From NCBI RefSeq assembly GCF_047324305.1, contig NZ_CP178740.1, positions 2,108,001 through 2,172,000 of the forward strand: a DNA stretch of 64,000 nucleotides, given 5' to 3'. Below are positions 8,927 through 18,169 of the stretch, in pieces. Source of the DNA: Acerihabitans sp047324305. Lineage in GTDB: Bacteria; Pseudomonadota; Gammaproteobacteria; Enterobacterales; Enterobacteriaceae. The position numbers and the translations under genes are program-made. The notes below the pieces were generated by a model, which had not been told where the DNA came from, searched no databases, and worked only from the letters and a program-made list of their open reading frames with translations. Each line of letters opens with the position of its first letter. The first letter of the stretch is position 1.

Positions 8927-9128
8927 CGACTCATCCAGGGTGGAAAAATTGCGCTGATAGTGTACACTGTGTCGCCTTCAATGCACGGATGTGTTTGCAA
9001 AGCCCGGCGGCATTCTGTATGATTCGCCGCCTTTGGTGCCATCCGGCATTAGAGAAACTCAACTCCCTTCGCGTGGTGTCCGGCGGAAGAAGACTGGATA
9101 GCGACGCGGCCTTACGACGAGGTTTTCC

Positions 9129-9344
9129 ATGAAAAAAGATATCCATCCGAAATACGTAGAAATTACTGCAACCTGTTCTTGCGGTAACGTTATCAAGACC
9201 CACTCCACCCTGGGCCACGATTTGACCCTGGACGTTTGCGGCGCCTGCCATCCGTTCTACACCGGTAAACAACGTGTTGTTGATACCGGCGGACGTGTTG
9301 ATCGCTTCAACAAACGTTTCAGCGTTCCGGTCAGTAAAAAATAA
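9129..9344 (+). CDS. rpmE: 50S ribosomal protein L31 (zinc form)
   Basis: L31 bridges the two ribosomal subunits. The 71 residues keep the four zinc cysteines (C16, C18, C37, C40: CSC...CGAC), so this is the C-plus form, not the zinc-free paralogue. A rho-independent terminator follows at 9394. It is divergent from priA, separated by about 200 bases. Confidence 0.98.
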   Translation: MKKDIHPKYVEITATCSCGNVIKTHSTLGHDLTLDVCGACHPFYTGKQRVVDTGGRVDRFNKRFSVPVSKK

Positions 9345-9393
9345 TTGCCTGACCGACAGCACAAAAATCACCCAGTGTGACTTTTGCTGTTTA

Positions 9394-9430
9394 ACGAAGC
9401 CCCGGCCGCAAGGCTGGGGCTTCGTTTTTT
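9394..9430 (+). terminator. rpmE terminator
   Basis: A GC-rich stem (ACGAAGCCCC with GGGGCTTCGT) is followed by six T residues. Confidence 0.92.
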
Positions 9431-9515
9431 AACGGCAGGAAAAGAACGCGCCCGCCCCGCTGTGTTGATCGCCCTTGATGTTCAAGCCCCCCGCAGAAAA
9501 GTGCCGCGCTGGTCG

Positions 9516-10979
9516 TTACCTTTCTTTCAGCAGCCTGGTAATGCCGCCTTCGCGCCGGATTAACGCATAGAATAATGCGTTGCAGCCATAATTATCCGTG
9601 GCTTTAATATCGATATCCGGCTCGTCAAGCAAACGTCTTATCGCCTGGGTATGACCATTGAGGACGGCGCAATGCAACGGGGTCCATCCGTCATTCTGGC
9701 GCCTGTTGATCTGGATATTGGGTTTGCGCAACAGAAGGTCCACCAAAACGGTATTGCCTTGGGCCGCGGCATAATGCAGCGCTGTCCAGCCTTCAGCCTG
9801 GGCGGAATTGATATCGATGTCCTGCAATGCAATCAAGCGGATAGCGATATCGGTGCGCAACAGGGCCAGCGCGCTTAGCAACGCCGTGTAGCCGAGGCTG
9901 TCGGCGCAATCAGCATTAATCCCGGGCGCGGACAGCAGCCGGTGAACGATGGGATCAAGACCGTCCTTGGCCGCGAGTTGCAAGGGGGTACAGCCGTCGT
10001 TATCACAACGGTTCACATCAATGCCAGGGGTGGCCAGCAATTGTTGTATCGCCGTTATTTTCCCGGCAAGCATGTCCTTTGCAACATCCGCCGGACCGAG
10101 AGTCATGGCGGCATAGTGCAGAGGGGTGGCACCGATATGATCGCCGGCGTTAACGTTAATCTCCCGCCTTGCCAGCAGTAACTCCAGCACGGCGACATGA
10201 CCGAACGCGGCGGCGCAATGCAGCGCCGTTGAACCGAGATGGTTAACGGCGTGGATATTAACGCCGGGCTGGGCCAGCAGTTGCGCGCTGATAGCGTCAT
10301 CATTGTTCAGGGCGACAAAATGCAGGGCGCTGAGTCTATTCCGATCGGCGGCATTGACGTCTATTTTCGGCAGCGCAAGCAGTTGTCTGACGATAACGGG
10401 ATGATGATGCCGGATCGCCTCCATTAACAGCGTCCTGTCATTTTCTGCTTTAGTGAGCGTGGCGATATCCAAGGCCATGGCTTGGCAAAACGGCACTATT
10501 CGCGTATTTCCCTGGCAAACTTGGGCAAATATTTGCTGCGCCAGCGCAGTTTTTTCAATGCGCCGAAACGCAAAAAGCGCCTCGTCCCGGTCGATACCGC
10601 CCAATCTCATCACATTAAGCAAATCACCCAAGTCCAGGTTGCGGAAAATAGCGGCCTTTATTTCGGATGGCATGGCGGCGAAATCCGGCCCGGAAGGCGG
10701 AACGACATTTTTTATCTGGAGGATAGGGCGCGCAGCAAATGCCCGGGCCATGTCCACGCCTTGGCTATGCACGATCGCGCGCCCGGCGAGGGCTTGCGCC
10801 TTTTTCTTCACCCGGCCGCCGGGGCGAGACAGTGTTTCCGGCCATGACGTTACCGATTGTATTTTTTTGAGGAAGTGTTGAGGCAACGATATCTCCTGAG
10901 AATATGGCAAACGGCGTTGCGTCGAAAATAAGCAGATTGGCGCAGGGGCCCCGGAAATAGGTAAACAAAAAGGATGCAT
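9516..10979 (-). CDS. F-box-like and ankyrin-repeat protein, effector candidate
   Basis: The 487-residue protein has no signal peptide. After a basic, low-complexity N-terminus it shows an F-box-like segment at about residues 102-125 (MPSEIKAAIFRNL...DLLNVMRL), matching the LPxEi...IL..L...DLL.l pattern. From about 180 to the end there are eight or nine ankyrin repeats, with recurring ALHCAAAFGHVAVLELLL, TPLHYAA and GWTPLHCAVLNGH units joined by INVNA-type turns. Both modules are eukaryote-like; F-box proteins recruit Skp1-Cullin ubiquitin ligase, and ankyrin repeats bind targets. The combination in one bacterial protein is known from Legionella AnkB. An AGG site lies nine bases before ATG 10979. 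It sits between rpmE and metJ, where E. coli has no such gene. Host-directed function is inference. Confidence 0.85.
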   Translation of the reverse strand: MHPFCLPISGAPAPICLFSTQRRLPYSQEISLPQHFLKKIQSVTSWPETLSRPGGRVKKKAQALAGRAIVHSQGVDMARAFAARPILQIKNVVPPSGPDFAAMPSEIKAAIFRNLDLGDLLNVMRLGGIDRDEALFAFRRIEKTALAQQIFAQVCQGNTRIVPFCQAMALDIATLTKAENDRTLLMEAIRHHHPVIVRQLLALPKIDVNAADRNRLSALHFVALNNDDAISAQLLAQPGVNIHAVNHLGSTALHCAAAFGHVAVLELLLARREINVNAGDHIGATPLHYAAMTLGPADVAKDMLAGKITAIQQLLATPGIDVNRCDNDGCTPLQLAAKDGLDPIVHRLLSAPGINADCADSLGYTALLSALALLRTDIAIRLIALQDIDINSAQAEGWTALHYAAAQGNTVLVDLLLRKPNIQINRRQNDGWTPLHCAVLNGHTQAIRRLLDEPDIDIKATDNYGCNALFYALIRREGGITRLLKER

Positions 10980-11331
10980 AATGTTAAGCCTATAGGATAC
11001 AAGGATTTTTATGATAATGGTTACAACAGGGAAATCAGCTTATTTTATCGCGGCTATGCGACGATGGCGGCGTCCCCCGACAGGCACGCAGGGATGGGGT
11101 GAATTTATTTTTCTGATTTTGAAGGGCTTTTTTTCATTATTGCGGCCGGCTAGAGTTGGGCGGAGGGTAAAGGGAGCCGCTTATAATGTTAATGCCCGTC
11201 AGTTAACGACCAGCAGCGTGCAACGGCACAGGCATTTATGCCAGGCAACGGGGGACGCAGGCAACGATTGCCCGCGCGCGGATGGCGCTAGCGCGAAGCC
11301 TTCGCCACGCGCTGTCTTTACCTGGCCGGGG
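10980..11331. other. Spacer between metJ and the ankyrin gene, no gene seen
   Basis: This 352-base stretch follows metJ and precedes the F-box/ankyrin gene on the minus strand. An open frame on the plus strand crosses it and runs antisense through metJ, but has no recognisable family and is rejected. The part nearest 11000 is AT-rich on the promoter side of the ankyrin gene, with TATCAT and TATCCT as possible -10 boxes. Confidence 0.5.
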
Positions 11332-11649
11332 TTAGTATTCCCACGTGTCGGGATTGATGCCCATTTCGCGCATCAGCTCCTTGGCGGCTTCGGGAATTTC
11401 GTCGCTACGTTCTTTACGCAGGTCGTTATCGTCTGGCAGCGGCTGGCCGGTAAACGCATGCAGGAACGCCTCGCAAAGCAGTTCGCTATTGGTGGCATGC
11501 CGCAGGTTGTTGACCTGGCGCCGGGTTCTTTCGTCGGTCAGGATTTTGAGAACCTTCAGCGGAATGGATACCGTAATTTTTTTTACCTGCTCGCTTTTTT
11601 TACCATGTTCAGCATAAGGGCTGACATACTCACCTTTCCATTCCGCCAT
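11332..11649 (-). CDS. metJ: Methionine repressor MetJ
   Basis: MetJ is a ribbon-helix-helix dimer that binds 8-bp met boxes with S-adenosylmethionine as corepressor. The 105 residues equal the E. coli length. The DNA-binding strand KKITVSIPLKVLKILTDER and the following helix RRQVNNLRHATNSELLCEAF are clearly kept. It is divergent from metB, with met boxes in the shared spacer, so it probably controls itself, metBL and, farther on, metF. Confidence 0.98.
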   Translation of the reverse strand: MAEWKGEYVSPYAEHGKKSEQVKKITVSIPLKVLKILTDERTRRQVNNLRHATNSELLCEAFLHAFTGQPLPDDNDLRKERSDEIPEAAKELMREMGINPDTWEY

Positions 11650-11881
11650 GGGATACCTTAACTCTCATCAAATGAATATAATATGCTAAAAACGGGCAGA
11701 TTATGCCGTAACTGTCTGTCTCTCACTACCGTATGCCCGCTTATTTTGCGATTTATCAACTTTTCCTATCACCCCGCCCTCGACCTGGCCTGGCGGCTGC
11801 GGTAAAAAGTCAGTTAGATTTTAACACTTAAAACCCGCATAATTTTAGCTGTTATTAATGCATTGCTCAATCTATACGCAA

Positions 11882-11913
11882 AGAAGTTTAGATGTCCAGA
11901 TGTATTGACGTCT
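11882..11913. promoter_or_regulatory. MetJ operator (met boxes) of metJ-metBL
   Basis: Tandem 8-mers AGATGTCC (11890), AGATGTAT (11898) and TGACGTCT (11906) resemble the met box AGACGTCT, with a weaker unit AGAAGTTT just before. The 324-base metJ-metB spacer (11650-11973) holds no other feature I can name. Confidence 0.85.
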
Positions 11914-11973
11914 ATCGCCGGGCGGTTTACTCTTTGACCTTCACTCTCACGCACACAGTCAGGATGCGAGTAC

Positions 11974-13134
11974 ATGACGCGTAAGCAGGCCACCATCGCA
12001 GTTCGCAGCGGGTTAAATAATGATGAACAGTTCGGCTGCGTCGTTCCCCCCATCACCCTTTCCAGCACCTATAACTTTACCGACTTCAATCAACCGCGCG
12101 TGCATGATTACTCGAGGCGCGGTAACCCGACCCGGGATGTGGTGCAGCGCGCGTTGGCGGAACTGGAGGGCGGCGCGGGCGCGGTGATGACCAGCAGCGG
12201 CATGTCGGCGATACATCTTGTCTGTACCGTATTCCTGCAACCCGGCGATCTGCTGGTGGCGCCGCATGATTGCTACGGCGGCAGCTATCGCCTGTTCGAC
12301 AGTCTGAGCAAACGCGGCGCGTACCGGGTCAAATTTGTCGATCAGGGGGATGCGGGGGCGTTGCAGGCGGCGCTTGACGAAAAACCCAAGCTGGTACTGA
12401 TCGAAACGCCCAGCAACCCGCTGCTGCGGGTGGTGGACATCACCGCTATATGCCAGGCCGCCCATCGGGCGGGCGCCCTGTGCGTGGTGGATAATACCTT
12501 TATGAGCCCGGCCCTGCAGCAGCCGCTGGCCCTGGGGGCCGATCTGGTGGTGCACTCCTGTACCAAATACCTTAACGGGCACTCCGACGTGGTGGCCGGC
12601 ACGGTGATAGCCAAGGACGACGCGCTCGCCACCGAGCTTGCCTGGTGGGCCAATAACATCGGCGTGACCGGCGCCGCCTTTGATAGCTATCTTTTGTTGC
12701 GCGGCATCCGCACCCTGGCGCCGCGCATACGCCAGCAGCAAAGCAATGCCCTGGATATCGTGGCCTATTTGCAACAGCAGCCGCTGGTGAAAAAATTATA
12801 TTACCCCGGCCTGCCGGACAATGCCGGTCATGAAATCGCCTGTCGCCAGCAAAAAGGGTTCGGCGCCATGCTCAGCTTTGAAGTGAACGGCGATGAATCC
12901 GTGCTGCGCCGCTTTTTAGCCAGCCTGGAATTATTTACCCTGGCGGAATCCCTTGGCGGCGTAGAGAGCCTGATTTCCCATGCCGCCACCATGACCCACG
13001 CGGGTATGGCGCCTGCGGCACGCGCTGCGGCCGGTATATCGGAAACATTATTGCGGGTGTCCGTCGGCATCGAAGACAGCGAAGATTTAATTGCCGATCT
13101 GGAACAGGCTTTCCAGGCGGCGGCGAAGAGGTAG
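11974..13134 (+). CDS. metB: Cystathionine gamma-synthase
   Basis: MetB is a PLP enzyme that joins O-succinylhomoserine and cysteine to cystathionine in methionine synthesis. The 386 residues equal the E. coli length. The PLP-lysine region (VHSCTKYLNGHSDVVAG) and the substrate/PLP loop around YSRRGNPTRD are visible. It is the first gene of metBL: metL starts two bases after the metB stop. Met boxes lie about 60 bases upstream of the start. Confidence 0.97.
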   Translation: MTRKQATIAVRSGLNNDEQFGCVVPPITLSSTYNFTDFNQPRVHDYSRRGNPTRDVVQRALAELEGGAGAVMTSSGMSAIHLVCTVFLQPGDLLVAPHDCYGGSYRLFDSLSKRGAYRVKFVDQGDAGALQAALDEKPKLVLIETPSNPLLRVVDITAICQAAHRAGALCVVDNTFMSPALQQPLALGADLVVHSCTKYLNGHSDVVAGTVIAKDDALATELAWWANNIGVTGAAFDSYLLLRGIRTLAPRIRQQQSNALDIVAYLQQQPLVKKLYYPGLPDNAGHEIACRQQKGFGAMLSFEVNGDESVLRRFLASLELFTLAESLGGVESLISHAATMTHAGMAPAARAAAGISETLLRVSVGIEDSEDLIADLEQAFQAAAKR

Positions 13135-13136
13135 TT

Positions 13137-15572
13137 ATGAGTGCTCTGGGAACGACGGTACGCTTGGCCGGCAGGCAACTGCACAAGTTTGGCGGCAGTA
13201 GTCTGGCCGATGTGAAGTGTTACCAACGGGTCGCGGGCATTATGGCCGATTACAGCCAACCCGGTGATTTAATGGTGGTCTCCGCGGCGGGCTCCACCAC
13301 CAACCAGCTGATCAGCTGGCTTAAGCTGAGCCAAACCGATCGCCTTTCCGCGCATCAGGTCCAGCAGACCCTGCGCCGCTACCAGCAGCAACTGTTCGCC
13401 GGCCTGCTGCCGCCCGACCTGGCGGATGCGATGATGACGGAATTTATCCGCGATCTGGAGCGTTTGGCGGTATTGCTGGACGGCGCGGTGACCGATAGCG
13501 TGTATGCGGAAGTGGTCGGCCACGGTGAAATCTGGTCGGCGCGTCTTATGGCGGCGGTACTCAACTGCCAGGATATCGAGGCGGTCTGGCTGGACGCGCG
13601 GGATTTCCTGCGCGCTGAATATGCCGCCCAGCCGCAGGTAGACGAAGGGCGTTCATGGCCCTTATTACAGCAGCTATTGACCCAATACCCCAGCAAACGT
13701 CTGGTGGTCACCGGCTTTATCTGCCGCAATCAGGCCGGGGAAACAGTATTGCTTGGGCGTAACGGCAGCGACTATTCCGCCACCCAAATCGGCGCGCTGG
13801 CCGGTGTGGCCAGGGTGACCATCTGGAGCGACGTGGCCGGAGTCTATAGCGCCGATCCGCGCAAGGTGAAAGACGCCTGCCTGCTGCCCCTGCTGCGATT
13901 GGACGAAGCCAGCGAGCTGGCGCGCCTGGCGGCGCCGGTATTGCATACCCGCACCCTGCAGCCGGTATCCGGCAGCGATATCGATCTGTTATTGCGCTGC
14001 AGCTATCAGCCGGAACAGGGGTCTACACGTATCGAGCGGGTACTGGCTTCCGGCACCGGGGCGAAAATCGTCACCAGCCACGACGATGTCTGCCTGATCG
14101 AGCTGACCATTGCGCCGCAGCACGACTTTTCCCTGGCGCAGAAAGAACTCGACCAGGCGTTAAAGCGCGCGCAAATCAAGCCGCTGGCGGTAGGCGTTCA
14201 TCGCGATCGGCGGCTGTTGCAGCTGTGCTATACCTCCGAACTGGTCCATAGCGTGTTCCAGACCCTGCAGCAGGCGGAGCTGCCGGGAGAGCTTAAGCTG
14301 CGCGCAGGACTGGCGCTGGTGGCGATGGTCGGCGCGGGGGTTACTAAAAACCCGCTGCACTGCCATCGTTTTTACCAACAGTTAAAATATCAGCCGGTGG
14401 AATTTTTCTGGCAGGCGGAGGACGGCATCAGCCTGGTGGCGGTATTGCGCGTCGGTCCCACCGAACATGTGGTGCAGGGATTGCACACCTCGTTGTTCCG
14501 CGCCGAAAAGCGCATCGGCCTGATCCTGTTCGGCAAAGGCAATATCGGCTCGCGCTGGCTGGAGTTGTTCGCCCGCGAGCAGGAAAGCCTGTCGGCGCGC
14601 ACTGGTTTTGAGTTTATCCTCAGCGGCGTGGTGGACAGCCGGCGCAGCCTGCTCAGCTATGACGGGCTGAACGCCAGCCGGGCGCTGGCTTTCTTTCATG
14701 ATGAGGCCGTCGAGCAGGAGCCGGAAGACCTGTTTTTATGGATGCGCGCCCATCCCTATGATGATTTGGTGGTGCTCGATGTCACCGCCAGCGAAGCGCT
14801 GGCCGGACAATATCTGGATTTCGCCAGCTATGGTTTTCACGTTATCAGCGCCAATAAGCTAGCGGGCGCCTCCAGCGGTGACAACTACCGCCAGATCCGC
14901 GACGCCTTTGCCAAAACCGGTCGTCATTGGTTATACAACGCCACCGTGGGCGCCGGCCTGCCGGTTAACCATACGGTGCGCGATCTGCGCGACAGCGGCG
15001 ACAGCATCTTGTCCATAAGCGGCATTTTTTCCGGTACCCTTTCCTGGCTTTTTCTGCAATTCGACGGCACGGTGCCTTTTACCGATTTGGTGGAACAGGC
15101 CTGGCAGCAGGGGCTGACCGAACCCGATCCGCGGGTGGATTTATCCGGCCAGGACGTGATGCGCAAGCTGGTGATCCTGGCGCGCGAAGCGGGTTATGAA
15201 ATCGAGCCGAACCACGTGCGGGTGGAATCGCTGGTATCGCCCGACAGCGTGCTCGGGTCGGTGGATCAGTTTTTTGAGGACGGCCATGCCCTTAATGAAC
15301 AAATGGTCCAACGTCTGGAGGCGGCGAATGAGATGGGCCTGGTGCTGCGCTATGTGGCGCGTTTTGACGCCAACGGCAAGGCGCGGGTCGGGGTGGAGGC
15401 GGTACGTCACGAGCACCCGCTGGCGTCGTTGCTGCCTTGCGATAACGTGTTCGCCATCGAAAGCCGCTGGTACCGCGATAACCCGTTGGTCATCCGTGGG
15501 CCGGGCGCGGGCCGGGATGTTACCGCCGGCGCCATCCAGTCGGATTTGAACCGGCTGGCGCAATTATTATAA
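13137..15572 (+). CDS. metL: Bifunctional aspartokinase II / homoserine dehydrogenase II
   Basis: MetL catalyses the first and third steps from aspartate toward homoserine. The 811 residues (E. coli 810) hold an N-terminal kinase domain starting QLHKFGGSSLADV, a central linker region, and a C-terminal dehydrogenase with the nucleotide-binding GLILFGKGNIGSRWLELF at about residue 460. The methionine-specific isozyme is repressed by MetJ rather than inhibited by threonine. It follows metB with a two-base gap. Confidence 0.97.
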   Translation: MSALGTTVRLAGRQLHKFGGSSLADVKCYQRVAGIMADYSQPGDLMVVSAAGSTTNQLISWLKLSQTDRLSAHQVQQTLRRYQQQLFAGLLPPDLADAMMTEFIRDLERLAVLLDGAVTDSVYAEVVGHGEIWSARLMAAVLNCQDIEAVWLDARDFLRAEYAAQPQVDEGRSWPLLQQLLTQYPSKRLVVTGFICRNQAGETVLLGRNGSDYSATQIGALAGVARVTIWSDVAGVYSADPRKVKDACLLPLLRLDEASELARLAAPVLHTRTLQPVSGSDIDLLLRCSYQPEQGSTRIERVLASGTGAKIVTSHDDVCLIELTIAPQHDFSLAQKELDQALKRAQIKPLAVGVHRDRRLLQLCYTSELVHSVFQTLQQAELPGELKLRAGLALVAMVGAGVTKNPLHCHRFYQQLKYQPVEFFWQAEDGISLVAVLRVGPTEHVVQGLHTSLFRAEKRIGLILFGKGNIGSRWLELFAREQESLSARTGFEFILSGVVDSRRSLLSYDGLNASRALAFFHDEAVEQEPEDLFLWMRAHPYDDLVVLDVTASEALAGQYLDFASYGFHVISANKLAGASSGDNYRQIRDAFAKTGRHWLYNATVGAGLPVNHTVRDLRDSGDSILSISGIFSGTLSWLFLQFDGTVPFTDLVEQAWQQGLTEPDPRVDLSGQDVMRKLVILAREAGYEIEPNHVRVESLVSPDSVLGSVDQFFEDGHALNEQMVQRLEAANEMGLVLRYVARFDANGKARVGVEAVRHEHPLASLLPCDNVFAIESRWYRDNPLVIRGPGAGRDVTAGAIQSDLNRLAQLL

Positions 15573-15581
15573 TGCCATTCA

Positions 15582-15601
15582 CGGGCGGAGAAATCCGCCC
15601 G
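15582..15601 (+). terminator. Hairpin after metL, possible weak terminator
   Basis: CGGGCGGA and TCCGCCCG form an 8-bp stem closed by a GAAA tetraloop, ten bases after the metL stop. No T-run follows, so it may be a 3'-end protecting hairpin or part of a factor-dependent terminator. Confidence 0.4.
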
Positions 15602-15697
15602 CTGCTACCTGTGTTTATCTCCCCCTCTATTGAGCAGAATTCGGTATCTGCTTAATTAAACGAAGTATAACCTTAGCTTTGAAAATTCATTAATTTT

Positions 15698-15726
15698 TTG
15701 TCTGCTTCTGAAATTTATCATATTGT
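15698..15726 (+). promoter_or_regulatory. Candidate promoter of the second F-box/ankyrin gene
   Basis: TTGTCT and TATTGT are 17 bases apart in an AT-rich leader about 75 bases before the start at 15800. Only the boxes and spacing support it. Confidence 0.35.
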
Positions 15727-15799
15727 GTATTTTACTTATTGCCGTAAATATAGCGGGTAATACCCATCGTCAGTAGATAATAAAAGGAGTTGTCAAAGG

Positions 15800-16987
15800 A
15801 TGAATGGATGCCATCAATTGCAGGCCGAATCCCTTAGTATCATCAAGACTAATCTCAAACCTCTACAGCAACAGAATGACTGTATCCCGGGGCTGAAATC
15901 ATGTGTTAGCATAAAAAATAACTGCATCGCGCTCTATTTTGATAGATTGCCCAAGGAGATTATCGGCGATATTTTGGGTAGGCTGCCGGTGCCGGACTTG
16001 ATCCGATTGTCACAGACGACGCCAGATTTCGAGGCGGAATCTCAACGTATACTGAATTTATTACAGGAAAAGTCTAAATCGGAAATCTATTTTCAACTGG
16101 TCGCCAGTGGCGATGATAGTGCCTTGCGTACTCTTATCAAGTTGGGCCAGAACCTCGGCCATAGCATTGATCATGAAACGGGTAATACGCTATTGCATGA
16201 AGCGGTGAATGCTAATCAACCTACAGTAATGGAAGCCCTTTTAGAGTCAGGAACGATAGATGTTAATACCAAAAATCTTACAGGATTCACGCCATTGCTG
16301 ATGGCGGTAAAAAAGGAAGATATTGTTGCGGTTAATAAGCTGATCAATGCGCCTGGCATCAACATGAATATTAGTTATGATATCAGTGATAGAGGTATTT
16401 ATGGTTTTGGAGAATATGATTTTGTATTCGCCCTCTCGCATAAATATAATTCAGGCGCCACCGCTCTCCATTTTGCCGTCGATGCCGGTAATGTTGAGGT
16501 GTTCGACGCTATATGTAAAAATGAAAACACGGATGTCAATATTGTTGACCAGGACGGTAACACTGCTTTAATGAAAGCAATTTTCAAGAAACAAAATGAA
16601 ATGGTTCGCCAGTTGTTAAAAAGAAATGATATTATTCTGTGCCAGCAAGACCAACGGTGCCGCGAATTGCTGCATACCGCCGTGCTGGGCGGCAATGATG
16701 ATATCTTGCCGGATCTGCTGGAAACCCTGGCCGATGTAAATATTGAGGACCGTCGGGGCGACACCGCTTTGCATATTGCGGTGATAAAAGGCGCCAAAGA
16801 AACAGTCGACAGATTACTTACTGCGTCAAAGATAAATATTGATGCCCGCAACCGCGGACTGTGGACACCGCAACAAATAGCGCATTCCGGGGGGCTTGCC
16901 GATATTGTACGTTTATTAGAACAAAGACGACTGCGCGACCGGCGGCCTCGGACATCAGAATCGGTTGAACATCACAGCGGCGGATAA
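15800..16987 (+). CDS. F-box-like and ankyrin-repeat protein, effector candidate
   Basis: The 395-residue protein has no signal peptide. Residues 49-80 form a convincing F-box (RLPKEIIGDILGRLPVPDL, then IRLSQTTPDFEAE). Ankyrin repeats follow from about residue 95 to 375, e.g. NTLLHEAVNANQPTVMEALL, ATALHFAVDAGNVEVF and DTALHIAVIKGAKETVDRLL, with VN-type turns. A non-repeat, Tyr-rich insert lies around 190-215. Layout (N-terminal F-box, then ankyrin) matches the gene at 9516, and the two flank metJ-metBL. Base composition is more AT-rich than metL or metF, which suggests acquisition. An AAGGAG site precedes the ATG. A role as a host ubiquitin-ligase adaptor is inference; a purely internal role cannot be excluded. 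Confidence 0.87.
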   Translation: MNGCHQLQAESLSIIKTNLKPLQQQNDCIPGLKSCVSIKNNCIALYFDRLPKEIIGDILGRLPVPDLIRLSQTTPDFEAESQRILNLLQEKSKSEIYFQLVASGDDSALRTLIKLGQNLGHSIDHETGNTLLHEAVNANQPTVMEALLESGTIDVNTKNLTGFTPLLMAVKKEDIVAVNKLINAPGINMNISYDISDRGIYGFGEYDFVFALSHKYNSGATALHFAVDAGNVEVFDAICKNENTDVNIVDQDGNTALMKAIFKKQNEMVRQLLKRNDIILCQQDQRCRELLHTAVLGGNDDILPDLLETLADVNIEDRRGDTALHIAVIKGAKETVDRLLTASKINIDARNRGLWTPQQIAHSGGLADIVRLLEQRRLRDRRPRTSESVEHHSGG

Positions 16988-17078
16988 AATGAATTTTTTT
17001 CATAATGCGTGAAGATTACTCCCCATCCTGCCAAATGATTTTGTTGACTCCACTAACGATTTCAGTCAAATTCTATTT

Positions 17079-17102
17079 AGCCGTCTAAACGTATAGACGC
17101 AT
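17079..17102 (+). promoter_or_regulatory. MetJ operator (met boxes) of metF
   Basis: Tandem 8-mers AGCCGTCT, AAACGTAT and AGACGCAT lie 75 bases before metF and match the met box in most positions. Confidence 0.8.
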
Positions 17103-17177
17103 AAAACAACCGATCGCAACGGACCACCACCGGCGTAGAGTGTTAGTGAACCATCACACGCGTTAAGAGGAAAAGGT

Positions 17178-18089
17178 ATGAGTTTTTTTCACGCCAATCA
17201 GCGGGAAGCCCTGAACCAAAACCTGGCTGAATTACAGGGCAGCATTAATGTCTCGTTTGAGTTTTTCCCTCCGCGCACCAGTGATATGGAGCAAACCCTG
17301 TGGCATTCCATCGACCGGCTAAGCGCCCTCAAGCCCACCTTTGTCTCGGTGACCTACGGCGCCAATTCCGGCGAGCGCGACCGCACCCATAGCATTATCA
17401 AGGATATCAAGGAGCGCACCGGCCTGGAGGCCGCGCCCCACCTGACCTGTATCGACGCCACCGCGGACGAGCTGAAAAAAATCGCCGAGGATTACTGGCA
17501 TAGCGGTATCCGTCATATCGTGGCGCTGCGCGGGGATTTACCCCCCGGGAGCGGGGCGCCAGCCATGTATGCCGCCGATCTGGTGACATTGCTGAAAAAA
17601 GTCGGCGATTTTGATATCTCCGTGGCCGCGTATCCAGAAGTACACCCGGAAGCGAAAAGCGCGCAATCGGATTTGATTAACCTGAAAAAGAAAGTGGACG
17701 CGGGCGCCAACCGGGCGATTACCCAATTCTTTTTTGATGTGGAAAGTTACCTGCGCTTTCGCGATCGCTGCGTGGCGACCGGGATTGATACCGAAATTGT
17801 GCCCGGTATCCTGCCGGTCTCCAATTTTAAGCAGTTGCAGCGTTTTGCCGCCATGACCAATGTCAAGGTCCCTAACTGGATGACCAGTATGTTCGAAGGA
17901 CTGGACGACGATGCCGAGACGCGCAAAATGGTCGGCGCGTCCATTGCCATGGACATGGTGAAAATCCTCAGCCGGGAAGGGGTGAAGGATTTTCATTTTT
18001 ATACCCTCAATCGCGCCGATTTAACCTATGCCATCTGCCATACCCTGGGTGTGCGGCCGCAGATAGCCACCGCCCAGTCCGCGCGTTAA
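17178..18089 (+). CDS. metF: 5,10-methylenetetrahydrofolate reductase
   Basis: MetF is a cytoplasmic FAD TIM-barrel enzyme that reduces methylene-THF to methyl-THF, the methyl donor for methionine. The 303 residues (E. coli 296) show SFEFFPPRT near the N-terminus (catalytic Glu), HLTCIDAT, the FAD-contacting HIVALRGDLPPG, and ITQFFFD. In E. coli metF follows metBL directly; here the ankyrin gene intervenes. Its own met boxes lie upstream and it converges with ppc. Confidence 0.97.
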   Translation: MSFFHANQREALNQNLAELQGSINVSFEFFPPRTSDMEQTLWHSIDRLSALKPTFVSVTYGANSGERDRTHSIIKDIKERTGLEAAPHLTCIDATADELKKIAEDYWHSGIRHIVALRGDLPPGSGAPAMYAADLVTLLKKVGDFDISVAAYPEVHPEAKSAQSDLINLKKKVDAGANRAITQFFFDVESYLRFRDRCVATGIDTEIVPGILPVSNFKQLQRFAAMTNVKVPNWMTSMFEGLDDDAETRKMVGASIAMDMVKILSREGVKDFHFYTLNRADLTYAICHTLGVRPQIATAQSAR

Positions 18090-18113
18090 AAAGCATCTTC
18101 ACCCGGCAATCAT

Positions 18114-18140
18114 AAAAAAACCGGACCATAACAGGTCCGG
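18114..18140 (-). terminator. ppc terminator
   Basis: Read on the minus strand, CCGGACC and GGTCCGG pair around a six-base loop and a run of seven T residues follows. It lies between the converging metF and ppc genes. Confidence 0.9.
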
Positions 18141-18169
18141 CTTCAGGGTATTGAGATCAGGGTTTCACA

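Noticed and set aside
11011..11661. 216-codon open frame between the ankyrin gene and metJ
   Set aside because: It runs antisense through all of metJ and its composition follows metJ; the upstream part has no recognisable domain.
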